A stretch of DNA of 64,000 nt from Dehalococcoidia bacterium (GTDB lineage Bacteria > Chloroflexota > Dehalococcoidia > SpSt-223): positions 62,001-126,000 of the forward strand of contig JANWZD010000012.1 of NCBI GenBank assembly GCA_025054935.1, written 5' to 3'. The position numbers were made by a program, and so were the translations under genes. Below, one piece after another: positions 27,443 through 34,977 of the stretch. Position 1 is the stretch's first letter, and each line of letters begins with the position of its first letter. The notes below the pieces were generated by a model, which saw nothing but the letters and a program-made list of their open reading frames with translations, was not told the DNA's origin and made no database searches.

Positions 27443-27448
27443 TACACT
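27443..27448 (+). promoter_or_regulatory. -10-like TACACT placed for a leaderless transcript
   Basis: TACACT ends 7 bp before ATG 27456, so transcription would begin at or next to the start codon. No Shine-Dalgarno precedes that ATG. The -35 region is weak. Confidence 0.4.
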
Positions 27449-27455
27449 TTCTACC

Positions 27456-30305
27456 ATGCCGAGCGCGGGCTCTCTCCTGACCGGTTCTTTCACCGCTCGG
27501 GTGGCGAAGACGCGGCTGACGCCCGGGCTGTCGCTCGTCGTGCTGGGCGGCGCTCTCGCGCTCGTTCTCTGGCCGCTCTTCGCCGTTTCGCTTCCGGTCA
27601 CCCATGACGGGCTCAACCATCTGCAGCGCCTCGTCGCGTTCGACGCGCTGCTGCGGAGCGGCCTTCTCTATCCGCGCTGGTATCCGATGTTCGCCTCGGG
27701 CTATGGCTATCCCCTCGGCAATTTCTATCCGCCGCTCGCGCTGTATGTCGCGGAGCTGCCGCTGCTGGCGGGCGCCGGGCCGACGCTCGCGCTGAAGCTG
27801 GCGTTCGCCCTCGCCCTTGGCGGGGCGGCGGCGGGCGCCGCGCTCTTCATCGGGCGGGTGACGGGCGCTGCTCCCGCAGGGGTGCTGGGCGGGGTCGCCT
27901 TTCTTGCCGCGCCGTATTTCGTTGCGACGGTGTATGACCGCGGAGCTCTGCCGGAAGCGCTCGCGCTCGCGCTGCTGCCGTGGTCGCTCTGGGCGATCGA
28001 TCGCTGGGGTGGCGGCCGAGCTGGCCTGCCGCTGCTCGCCGCTCTCCTTGCTGCTCTCGTGATGACGCACCTCGTCGTCGCTGCGGCTGGCTGGGCCCTT
28101 GCTGCGCTCTGGTGGGGCGCTGCCTCGCGGAGGCCGCTCTGGCGGCTGCCGCTGCCGTTCCTGATCGCGGCCGGCTTGTCGGCCTTCGTCTGGCTCCCCG
28201 CGGCACTCGAAGCGCCGGCGGTCTCGCTTGACAACTTTGCGCGGAGCACGAGCGCGGCGGCGAACGCGCTTCCGCTCCGCGATCTCGTCGATCGAGCGCT
28301 GATCTCCGAAGTGGGGACATTCCCCTACCGTTTGGGGCTGATTCAAGTTGTCCTTGCGGGGATCGGGTTCCTTGCCGCGCTGCCTGTCCGCGGCGCCCGG
28401 CGCGCGGCCGTGATTGCGCTTCTCCTCTTCGCAGGATGCGCTCTTGCGGCCACGACGCTCGCCGCCTCCCTCTGGGCCCAGCCGGCGCTCCAAGCAGTCC
28501 AATTTCCTTGGCGGCTGCTCGGCCCGGCGTCGCTCTTTGCGGCTCTGCTCATCGGATTCCTCGCCAGGGGCCGGTTGGGGTGGGGAATTGCGCTTGCCGG
28601 CGCGGCGCTGCTGCTCCTCGGGGGGGTGGGCGGACTGCGTCCGGCCGACCGCGAGGTTGACGACCGCACGCTCTCGGTCGGCGGGGCCGCCCGACGGGAG
28701 TGGACAGAGGGGACGATCGGCACCACCACCGCTGCCGAGTATCTGCCGGCCGCGGCGCGTGCGGCCTACGCGCCGGGCCCGCTGCCCGCAGCGATCACGG
28801 CTGACGCGCCGCCGCTCCGCTCGGCTCGCCTCGAGTCGTGGACCCCGCTCGGCTGGCGGCTGGCCGTCGTCGCGGACGAGCCGACCGTGCTTCGTCTCCA
28901 TCAGTTTGCGTTCCCCGGCTGGTCGGCATGGGTCGACGGGGCGCCGACGCCGGTTCGCGCCGACGGGCCGCTTGGACTGGCCACCGTCGCGCTTCCCCCC
29001 GGGGAGCACACCGTTGACGTTCGCTTCACGACAACGCCCCCGCGGATGGCAGGAGCGCTGCTGAGCGGGCTGACAGCGGTTGGGCTGGGATGGCTGATCG
29101 CGCCGGCGGCGGCCGCCGGCGCTGCTGCCGGGATGCTCGCGCTGGGGATCGCGCTGGCGCTGCTGCCGCTGCCGCGCAGTTCGACGCTGACCCCGGCCGA
29201 TCTCGGCGGCATCTGGCTGACCGGGGGCACCGCGGAGGCCGGGCATGACCGCGTGACGACGACGCTCATCTGGCTCGCGGCTCAGCCCGGGGGTGAGCGG
29301 CTGACAGTTCGACTCCGCGACGAGAGCGGAAGGCTGCTCGCCGAGGCGGTTGGGTATCCCCTGTGGAACACCGCGACCCGCTGGTCGGCAAACGAACTGA
29401 TCTCCGACCAGCGGGCGCTGGCGATCCCGGCCGGCCCGGCGCGGCAGGCAACAATCGAGGTCGAGGCGGCGGGACGAACGGCTGTTGTCGGCAGCATCGC
29501 GCTGCCCGCGAGGACAGAGCGAGCGACCCCCCTTGCCAACCGGCTCGAAGCGCGTTTTGGGGAGCAGGTGGCCCTCACGGGCTGGGAGGTGACCGGCGTC
29601 GGCCCTGACCGGTCGCTCCAGCCGGGCGGCGCGGTCGACCTGACGCTCGAGTGGACGGCGCTCCGCAGCGTTGACGAGGACTATACGGTCTTCGTCCATC
29701 TAATCGGCCCGGATGGCCGCCGCTACGGCCAGTCCGACAGTCAGCCGGCAGCCGGGCTGGCGCCGACAACCCTTCTGCTGCCCAGCGCGCCGCTGCGCGA
29801 GCGGCGGCGGGTGCCGGTCGCGGCCGACGCGCCGCCGGGACGGTATCAGCTCGAGGTCGGCCTCTATCGGCTGGCAGGCGGCGACCGGCTGCCGCTGGCT
29901 GGCGGAGGCACAGCGGTCACGCTCGGGCCGTTCAAGATCGCGAGCCGGCCTGCTTCCCTGCCGGCAGTGGATCCGATCGAAGCGCAGTTCGGGCCGATTG
30001 CGCTTGCCGGCGGTCGTGCCGAACCGGAGGCGCTCACCCTCCTCTGGCGCGCTGTCGAGCCGCCGACCCGTGACCTGAGCGTTGCCGTGCACCTGCTGGA
30101 CCCATCCGGGCGGCTGGTTGCCCAAGCTGACGGCCCGCCCGATGCCGGCCGCTACCCGACGAGCCTATGGTCGCGGGGGGAGCTGATCCTCGACCGCCGC
30201 CCGCTCCCCCGCGTCGCTGCCGACCGCGTCGCTGTCTGGCTGTATGACCCAGCGAGCGGAGCGCGGTTCGGGGAGCCGGCACTCCTCCCGCTCCTGCCGC
30301 GCTAG
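27456..30305 (+). CDS. Large multi-pass membrane protein, GT-C/6-PTPS-related family with lectin-like C-terminal repeats
   Basis: 949 residues. The first about 400 carry around ten hydrophobic helices with THDGLNHLQRLVAFDALL and YGYPLGNFYPPLALY near the start, the pattern of 6-pyruvoyl-tetrahydropterin-synthase-related and YfhO-like GT-C glycosyltransferases of Chloroflexota. A further helix pair is at about 530-570. The extracytoplasmic C-terminal half holds at least two related beta-rich repeats, seen in FVHLIGPDGRRYGQSDSQPA and VAVHLLDPSGRLVAQADGPP. It may build or handle cell-surface glycans; the exact reaction is unknown. Start ATG 27456 is supported by a nearby -10 element rather than a ribosome site. 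Confidence 0.82.
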   Translation: MPSAGSLLTGSFTARVAKTRLTPGLSLVVLGGALALVLWPLFAVSLPVTHDGLNHLQRLVAFDALLRSGLLYPRWYPMFASGYGYPLGNFYPPLALYVAELPLLAGAGPTLALKLAFALALGGAAAGAALFIGRVTGAAPAGVLGGVAFLAAPYFVATVYDRGALPEALALALLPWSLWAIDRWGGGRAGLPLLAALLAALVMTHLVVAAAGWALAALWWGAASRRPLWRLPLPFLIAAGLSAFVWLPAALEAPAVSLDNFARSTSAAANALPLRDLVDRALISEVGTFPYRLGLIQVVLAGIGFLAALPVRGARRAAVIALLLFAGCALAATTLAASLWAQPALQAVQFPWRLLGPASLFAALLIGFLARGRLGWGIALAGAALLLLGGVGGLRPADREVDDRTLSVGGAARREWTEGTIGTTTAAEYLPAAARAAYAPGPLPAAITADAPPLRSARLESWTPLGWRLAVVADEPTVLRLHQFAFPGWSAWVDGAPTPVRADGPLGLATVALPPGEHTVDVRFTTTPPRMAGALLSGLTAVGLGWLIAPAAAAGAAAGMLALGIALALLPLPRSSTLTPADLGGIWLTGGTAEAGHDRVTTTLIWLAAQPGGERLTVRLRDESGRLLAEAVGYPLWNTATRWSANELISDQRALAIPAGPARQATIEVEAAGRTAVVGSIALPARTERATPLANRLEARFGEQVALTGWEVTGVGPDRSLQPGGAVDLTLEWTALRSVDEDYTVFVHLIGPDGRRYGQSDSQPAAGLAPTTLLLPSAPLRERRRVPVAADAPPGRYQLEVGLYRLAGGDRLPLAGGGTAVTLGPFKIASRPASLPAVDPIEAQFGPIALAGGRAEPEALTLLWRAVEPPTRDLSVAVHLLDPSGRLVAQADGPPDAGRYPTSLWSRGELILDRRPLPRVAADRVAVWLYDPASGARFGEPALLPLLPR

Positions 30306-30373
30306 CTGCATCGCGCCCCCAGCAGCCTGCAGATGGCCGCCGACGCCATCGCTGGGAGCGGCAGGGGCAGATG

Positions 30374-30401
30374 TTGACTAACTTGACCTACAAGGTAGAT
30401 A
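30374..30401 (+). promoter_or_regulatory. Candidate promoter for cysO-cysM
   Basis: TTGACT (30374-30379) and TAGATA (30396-30401) separated by 16 bp, 55 bp before the cysO start. The -35 matches 5 of 6 consensus bases; the -10 is weaker. Confidence 0.4.
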
Positions 30402-30455
30402 CTGCCTTCATCACAGGTCGTCGCGACAAGCGCGTCAGGGTGGAGTGAGGAGAGA

Positions 30456-30749
30456 ATGTCAGTGCAGGTTCGGCTTCCGGGCCCGCTCGAGTCGCTGACC
30501 GGCGGCAAGCGCGTGCTCGAAGCAGAAGGAACAACGGTGAGCGAGGTGCTTCGCCACCTGAGCGAGGTGTATCCCGGTCTGCGGGAGCGGGTCGTTGCCG
30601 AGAACGGCGAGATCCATCGGTTTGTCAACATCTACCTCAATGATGAGGACATACGGTTCATCGGCGGGATCGAGACCCCCGTCAAGGATGGCGATACGCT
30701 GGCGATCTTGCCGGCGCTCGCCGGCGGCGCCGACGATGAAGGTCGCTAA
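30456..30749 (+). CDS. cysO: Ubiquitin-like sulfur-carrier protein, CysO/MoaD/ThiS family
   Basis: 97 residues with a beta-grasp fold pattern: MSVQVRLPGPL, the VSEVLRHLSEVYPGLRERV helix, FVNIYLNDEDIRF and VKDGDTLAILPALAGG. As a thiocarboxylate at the terminal Gly-Gly, CysO donates sulfur to the neighbouring CysM in mycobacteria. Here Gly90-Gly91 is not terminal: six more residues (ADDEGR) follow, encoded in and next to the overlap with cysM, so the tail would need removal before activation. The ORF overlaps the cysM start by 14 nt. No JAMM-type protease or MoeB/E1-like activator is in the window. Confidence 0.85.
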   Translation: MSVQVRLPGPLESLTGGKRVLEAEGTTVSEVLRHLSEVYPGLRERVVAENGEIHRFVNIYLNDEDIRFIGGIETPVKDGDTLAILPALAGGADDEGR

Positions 30750-31674
30750 TATCATCGAGGCGGTCGGCCGAACGCCGCTTGTCGAGCTCTCTACCCTCTC
30801 GCCGAAACCGGGGGTCCGGCTGTTTGCCAAGCTGGAGGGGGTGAACCCCGCCGGTTCGGTGAAGGACCGCGTCGCGCGGGCGATGATCCTTGAGGCAGAG
30901 GCGAGCGGGGCGCTCACGAAGGACAAGATCATCCTCGAGCCGACGAGCGGAAACACCGGGCTTGCCCTTGCTCTCCTCGGTCGACGGCTCGGCTACCGCG
31001 TGGCAGTCGTGCTGCCAGACAACGTCGGCCCCGAACGGCAGCAGGCGCTGCGCGCGTTCGGGGCCGAGATCATCTTTTCCGATGGGCGCTACGGCTCGAA
31101 TGGCGCGATCCTCAAGGCGCAGGAGATCGCTACTCGCGATGCGCGCTATTTCATGCCGTTCCAATATGCCAATCCAGCGAACCCGCGGGCGCACTATGAG
31201 ACGACCGGGCCGGAGATCCTTGCCGACCTCGAGGGCGAGGTCGATGTCTTTGTCGCCGGGCTCGGCACCGGCGGCACCTTGATGGGCGTCGGGCGCCGGC
31301 TGCGCGAAGTGAACCCGAAGGTGAAAGTCGTCGCGGTCGAGCCGCATCCCGGCGAGCAGGTCCAGGGGCTTCGCTCGCTCGCCGACGGCTATATCCCCCC
31401 CATCCTCGACCTCGCCCAGCTCGACGCGAAGTTCGTCGTCCGCTCGGCCGACGCCTTCGCCGGCGCGCGTCTCCTCTTGGAGCGGGAAGGGATCTTCTCT
31501 GGTGTCTCCGGCGGCGCGGTGATCCAGGGCGCGCTCCGCGCCGCGAGCCGCATCGAGCGGGGAAATGTCGTCGCGCTGCTCGCAGATGCGGGCTGGAAGT
31601 ATCTCTCCGCAGGGTTCTGGACGGCGCCGCGCGACCAGTTTGAGCAGATGAGCGGCGACCAGCTCTGGTGGTGA
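30736..31674 (+). CDS. cysM: Cysteine synthase, CysM type (CysO-linked)
   Basis: 312-residue PLP enzyme. Lys in NPAGSVKDRVA (about residue 39) forms the Schiff base; EPTSGNTG binds the substrate carboxylate, and GLGTGGTLMG the PLP phosphate. It makes cysteine from an activated serine and a sulfur donor. The C-terminus runs on to KYLSAGFWTAPRDQFEQM, as in CysM proteins that use CysO thiocarboxylate. The start ATG lies inside the cysO gene, so the two are translationally coupled, supporting a CysO-dependent sulfur route. Confidence 0.92.
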   Translation: MKVANIIEAVGRTPLVELSTLSPKPGVRLFAKLEGVNPAGSVKDRVARAMILEAEASGALTKDKIILEPTSGNTGLALALLGRRLGYRVAVVLPDNVGPERQQALRAFGAEIIFSDGRYGSNGAILKAQEIATRDARYFMPFQYANPANPRAHYETTGPEILADLEGEVDVFVAGLGTGGTLMGVGRRLREVNPKVKVVAVEPHPGEQVQGLRSLADGYIPPILDLAQLDAKFVVRSADAFAGARLLLEREGIFSGVSGGAVIQGALRAASRIERGNVVALLADAGWKYLSAGFWTAPRDQFEQMSGDQLWW

Positions 31675-32237
31675 CCGGCGCCTCGACAACCGGTCCTGCC
31701 GGAGCGGCTGCTCGCCGGCGCCTCGCGGAGACGGCGCTCCCTCCGGCCGCGGAGGAGCTGCGCGCAGTGCGGTCTCCCCTGTCGATCCCGCGGTCGGCCC
31801 GGCGGCGGGCCATTCGCCGGCACGCATCCGCTCTCCCAGTCCGGCTGCGCGCCGACGGTCTGGGGGCGTCCTTTCGGACGAGGAGCAGCGAGGCGCAGCG
31901 TCTTCCGGGAGAGCGGAACCGTTTTCGCGGTCCTCGCGCCGCCGCGGCCTCCTGCTCGGCGTTCGGCCGATGACCGCCGCGGTGGCCTGCGCTGTCGTGC
32001 TCACGGCGTCAGAGAGCGTGGCGGTGAGCGCCCCAGTGGTGCACAACCCTCTCGCCAGAACTCGGCGGCCCGCCATCCCGGAGCGGCACGTTGCCGAGCT
32101 CTGGCTGCCGCCGGCGGCGAGCATGGGCAGAGAAACGCTCGTCTGCGCTGGCGGACGTCCCTTCCAGCGGGGGCGGCGCGCGCCGCGCCGTGTTGTGCGA
32201 AGTTCGGCCGGTTGGCTGGCCGCTCTATACTTCCTGC
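31675..32237. other. 563-bp intergenic region with no recognised gene
   Basis: GC-rich stretch between cysM and the acetyltransferase gene. Open frames on both strands are short, Arg-rich and lack family motifs. No T-run terminator, tRNA or strong repeat is seen. The right end contains a TATACT promoter element (32226). It could be a decayed gene; I could not recognise one. Confidence 0.55.
32226..32231 (+). promoter_or_regulatory. -10-like TATACT for a leaderless transcript
   Basis: TATACT ends 6 bp before ATG 32238, with TTCGGC 17 bp upstream as a weak -35. Initiation at the A of the ATG is expected; no Shine-Dalgarno is present. Confidence 0.45.
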
Positions 32238-32783
32238 ATGACGGTCGCAACGATCTTCCGCATCGTCCGCTTCAGCAAGAGCGACCTTGAGCACGAACGC
32301 AAGAAGCTGATCGCAACCTACTTCTCGGCCTATCGCCGTTTCCCGGAATATGCCTACCGCGATCCGGGCGAGGTCGAGGAGTACCTCAACTGGCTGTTTC
32401 GCGGGGACAAGAAGGGGTTTTTCGTCGCCCGGGCGGGGCGGGAGATAGTCGGCTGGATGTCGGTCCATGATTCATGGCGCGGCTGGCGAAGCGAGCAGCG
32501 GGAGGCGCAGGGCGAACTGCAGGAACTCGTTGTCGCTTCCGAATTTCAGGGGCAGGGGCTCGGGCGGCGGCTGCTCGCGCTCGCCATTCGTCACGTTGCG
32601 CACGCCAAGCGGCGCAGCATCGGCCTCTATGTTGGGGAGCGGAACGAGCCGGCGAAGCGCCTGTACGAGCGCTATGGCTTTACGGTCGAGTCACGCTGGA
32701 GTATTTGGCTCCGCATGCGCCGGCCAATCGACCCAGTCGTCGATGAGATGCTTGAGCGTATCCCGGACGACCCCAAGGTCTGA
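32238..32783 (+). CDS. GNAT-family N-acetyltransferase
   Basis: 181 residues. The acetyl-CoA loop appears as VASEFQGQGLGRRLLALAI (about 95-113), followed by the GLYVGERNEPAKRLYERYGF pattern of motif B. It transfers an acetyl group to an amine of an unknown substrate; the resemblance is to RimI-like and small-molecule GNATs alike. No ribosome-binding site is seen, consistent with a leaderless message. The last 93 bp overlap the end of the convergent peptidase gene. Confidence 0.88.
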   Translation: MTVATIFRIVRFSKSDLEHERKKLIATYFSAYRRFPEYAYRDPGEVEEYLNWLFRGDKKGFFVARAGREIVGWMSVHDSWRGWRSEQREAQGELQELVVASEFQGQGLGRRLLALAIRHVAHAKRRSIGLYVGERNEPAKRLYERYGFTVESRWSIWLRMRRPIDPVVDEMLERIPDDPKV

Positions 32784-33773
32784 CAGCCGCACGGTCTCGC
32801 GGTCGCTGTGCGCTGTGCCGAGCTCGCCGGCGCCGAACACCACCGCGGGGATCCCTTTCAGCACGAGGTTCTGCGCGTCGGTCCAGCTGGCCATCCCGCC
32901 GAGGCGTGGCGTCCTGCCGGCGCGCGCGACGGCTGCAGCAAGCCGGCGGACGATTTCCGTTTCGCTGTCCAACTCGAACCCGGGCGACTCGTCGAGGATA
33001 GTGAGCGTGCCCCCAAATTGGGCCACGACCTCGGCGACGGCCGCACGCGCCTCGGCGAGGTCGATGTGGGGCCAGATCCCGAGGTCGAAGCGGATGGTGC
33101 AGAACGGCGGCACCACGCCGACTTCGTAGCCGCCGGCGATGGTGCCGAGGGTGGTCCAGGGCGGGCCGAGAAGCGGATGGTCGGTGGTGAAGTAGGGAAG
33201 GGCGCAGATAGCGCGGTAGCAGTCGACAGCAGCGAGGATGGCATTGTGCCCGTACTGGGGCTGTGTCCCGTGCGCCGGCCGTCCCGGCATCCGCACCTCG
33301 CACTCGAGGAAGCCGCCTTGCGCCGGGCAGATCGCGAGGTCGGTCGGTTCGAGCACAACCGCCATCGCCGCTCGCGGCGCGAGCGCGAGCGAGCCGCGGC
33401 CCAGCCGCTCTTCATCAGCGGTGATTGCGACCTCACAGGGGCCGCGGCTCGCTTCGAGCGCGGCGAGCAGGGCGGCAATCTGCCCTTTGGTGTCGTTCAC
33501 TGCTCGGCCGATGAGCAGGTCGCCTTCGCGCCGCAGCGTGAAGGGGTCAGGGTGGTCGTAGGGAGGGAAGGTATCGGCGTGGCTGCAGAGCAAAGGGCCG
33601 CCCTCGCCGCGCGTCGCGACGACATTGAATCGCCCCGGGAGGACCTCCTGCAGCTCGACCCGAAGCCCGAGCCGGTCAAGCGCTCGCGCAATGAAGCGTT
33701 GAACCTCAGTTTCGCTCTCGTGGGAAGGGAAGGCGATCAGCTCGGCGGTCAAGGCCGCCAGGTCGAGGCTCAT
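32691..33773 (-). CDS. M20-family metallopeptidase (ArgE/DapE/ACY1-like)
   Basis: 360 residues. The metal site is visible in LLCSHADTFPPYD (His near 63, Asp after), the bridging Asp in AVNDTKGQIAALLAAL, and the catalytic Glu-Glu in ITADEERLGRGSLAL. The dimerisation domain follows at about 165-270. It probably removes an N-acyl group or a peptide bond from an amino-acid derivative. The start ATG overlaps the stop of yvcK (ATGA), making it third in the glmS-yvcK operon. Its 3' end overlaps the GNAT gene by 93 bp, which is unusually long. Confidence 0.88.
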   Translation of the reverse strand: MSLDLAALTAELIAFPSHESETEVQRFIARALDRLGLRVELQEVLPGRFNVVATRGEGGPLLCSHADTFPPYDHPDPFTLRREGDLLIGRAVNDTKGQIAALLAALEASRGPCEVAITADEERLGRGSLALAPRAAMAVVLEPTDLAICPAQGGFLECEVRMPGRPAHGTQPQYGHNAILAAVDCYRAICALPYFTTDHPLLGPPWTTLGTIAGGYEVGVVPPFCTIRFDLGIWPHIDLAEARAAVAEVVAQFGGTLTILDESPGFELDSETEIVRRLAAAVARAGRTPRLGGMASWTDAQNLVLKGIPAVVFGAGELGTAHSDRETVRLSDLGVVRDTLKHLIDDWVDWPAHAEPNTPA

Positions 33774-34972
33774 CGCGCCGCGGCGAGCCGCCACGCTTCC
33801 GAGTTGAGGAGCTCGCTCACGGCGGCTCCCAGCTTGTCCGGGTCGTGACGGATGACCGTCAAGCTTTTATGGACGTCTCGCCCTTCCCGGTCGATGAACA
33901 GCTCTTCGCGCATGTCGGTCATGAGGTCTGCCTCGATGAGGAAGGCGCCTTCGATCAGCGTGAACTTGTCGGCGGTGTTCGCGAATGTCACCCGGCTGAG
34001 CATGGCCACGTTCGGATCGAAGACGACTTGCGACTGCTTCTTCTCGCGGTAGGCGGCGAGCAGCTTGTCGTTGGGCGGCCGCTTGTTCACCAGAATGTAG
34101 TCGATCTGGATCTTCGCCAGCGAGTGGATGGCGCGCACGTGATCGGCGACGGTGAACCCGTTGGTCTTGCCGGCCTGGGTCATGATGTTGCACACGAAGA
34201 TCGTCTTTGCCGAACTGCGCCGAACGGCCTCGGCGATGTCGGGCACGAGCAGCGGCGGGATGACAGAGGCGAACAGGTCGCCCGGCCCGATGACGATAAC
34301 TTCGGCCTTTTCGATCACCTCGAGGGCATCCGGGTTCGCCTCCGGCACGCCGCCGCCGACGCGCTGAACGCTGACGTGAGCGATCGGCTCGCCGCTCGTG
34401 CGTTGGAGGATCGCCGTTTCGCTCTCGAGGTGCGCGCCGTCGCGCGTGGTCGCCGTCACGATCACCTCATCGTTGCTGGCGCGCAGCACGCGGTCGCGCA
34501 GCAGGCCGAGCTCCGAGCGGGTGCGCGCTGGACCGCGGCCGAGAGTAATTCCCCACAGGTTTGCGGTCACGTTCTTCAGACCTCGGAGCGCGATCGAGAG
34601 CCCGGGCCCGCCGCCGATGCAGACGATGACCGGCGCGTTTCGCAGCGCCTTCTCGCGGTAGAGGATATCCACCAGCCGCTCGTCGCCGGTGGTCGCGAGG
34701 AACGGCTGAAGGAGGGAGCGGTTGAGGCGGATAATGGCGAAGGCAGTGAGGGCGACCCCCGCGCTGATAAAGAGCACGCCGCGGATCCACCGGTCGATGA
34801 ACTGGAGCGTCAGCCAGTAGAACACCTCCGGCAAGGGGGCCTGGCGATAGATCGTCACCAGCAGGTAGCCGATCCCGAGGCTGATCATGGCAATGCCGAC
34901 GAGGAGGGCGAGCACCCACCGCTTCACCCCCATCCCGACAATGAACCAGCGCAGGTCCGGACGCACGGCCAT
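33770..34972 (-). CDS. YvcK/CofD-like UDP-GlcNAc-binding protein with N-terminal membrane anchor
   Basis: 400 residues. The N-terminal about 85 residues hold two transmembrane helices (about 14-37 and 58-82). The YvcK domain begins at VIVCIGGGPGLSIALRGLKN, with further blocks VIGPGDLFASVIPPLLV, FVCNIMTQAGKTNGFTVADH and YILVNKRPP. Soluble YvcK in Bacillus senses UDP-GlcNAc and links carbon flux to cell-wall synthesis. Here the gene sits 5 bp after glmS, whose product starts UDP-GlcNAc synthesis, which supports that role. The normal GGGTG motif reads GGGPG. No rapZ or whiA neighbours are present. Confidence 0.88.
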   Translation of the reverse strand: MAVRPDLRWFIVGMGVKRWVLALLVGIAMISLGIGYLLVTIYRQAPLPEVFYWLTLQFIDRWIRGVLFISAGVALTAFAIIRLNRSLLQPFLATTGDERLVDILYREKALRNAPVIVCIGGGPGLSIALRGLKNVTANLWGITLGRGPARTRSELGLLRDRVLRASNDEVIVTATTRDGAHLESETAILQRTSGEPIAHVSVQRVGGGVPEANPDALEVIEKAEVIVIGPGDLFASVIPPLLVPDIAEAVRRSSAKTIFVCNIMTQAGKTNGFTVADHVRAIHSLAKIQIDYILVNKRPPNDKLLAAYREKKQSQVVFDPNVAMLSRVTFANTADKFTLIEGAFLIEADLMTDMREELFIDREGRDVHKSLTVIRHDPDKLGAAVSELLNSEAWRLAAAR

Positions 34973-34977
34973 CGGCG

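Noticed and set aside
27399-29699. Open frame of about 766 codons antisense to the large membrane protein
   Set aside because: Extremely charged, low-complexity sequence; shadow of GC-rich codons.
31668-32290. Small genes between cysM and the GNAT gene
   Set aside because: Two short frames lack motifs and ribosome sites; composition matches non-coding GC-rich DNA.
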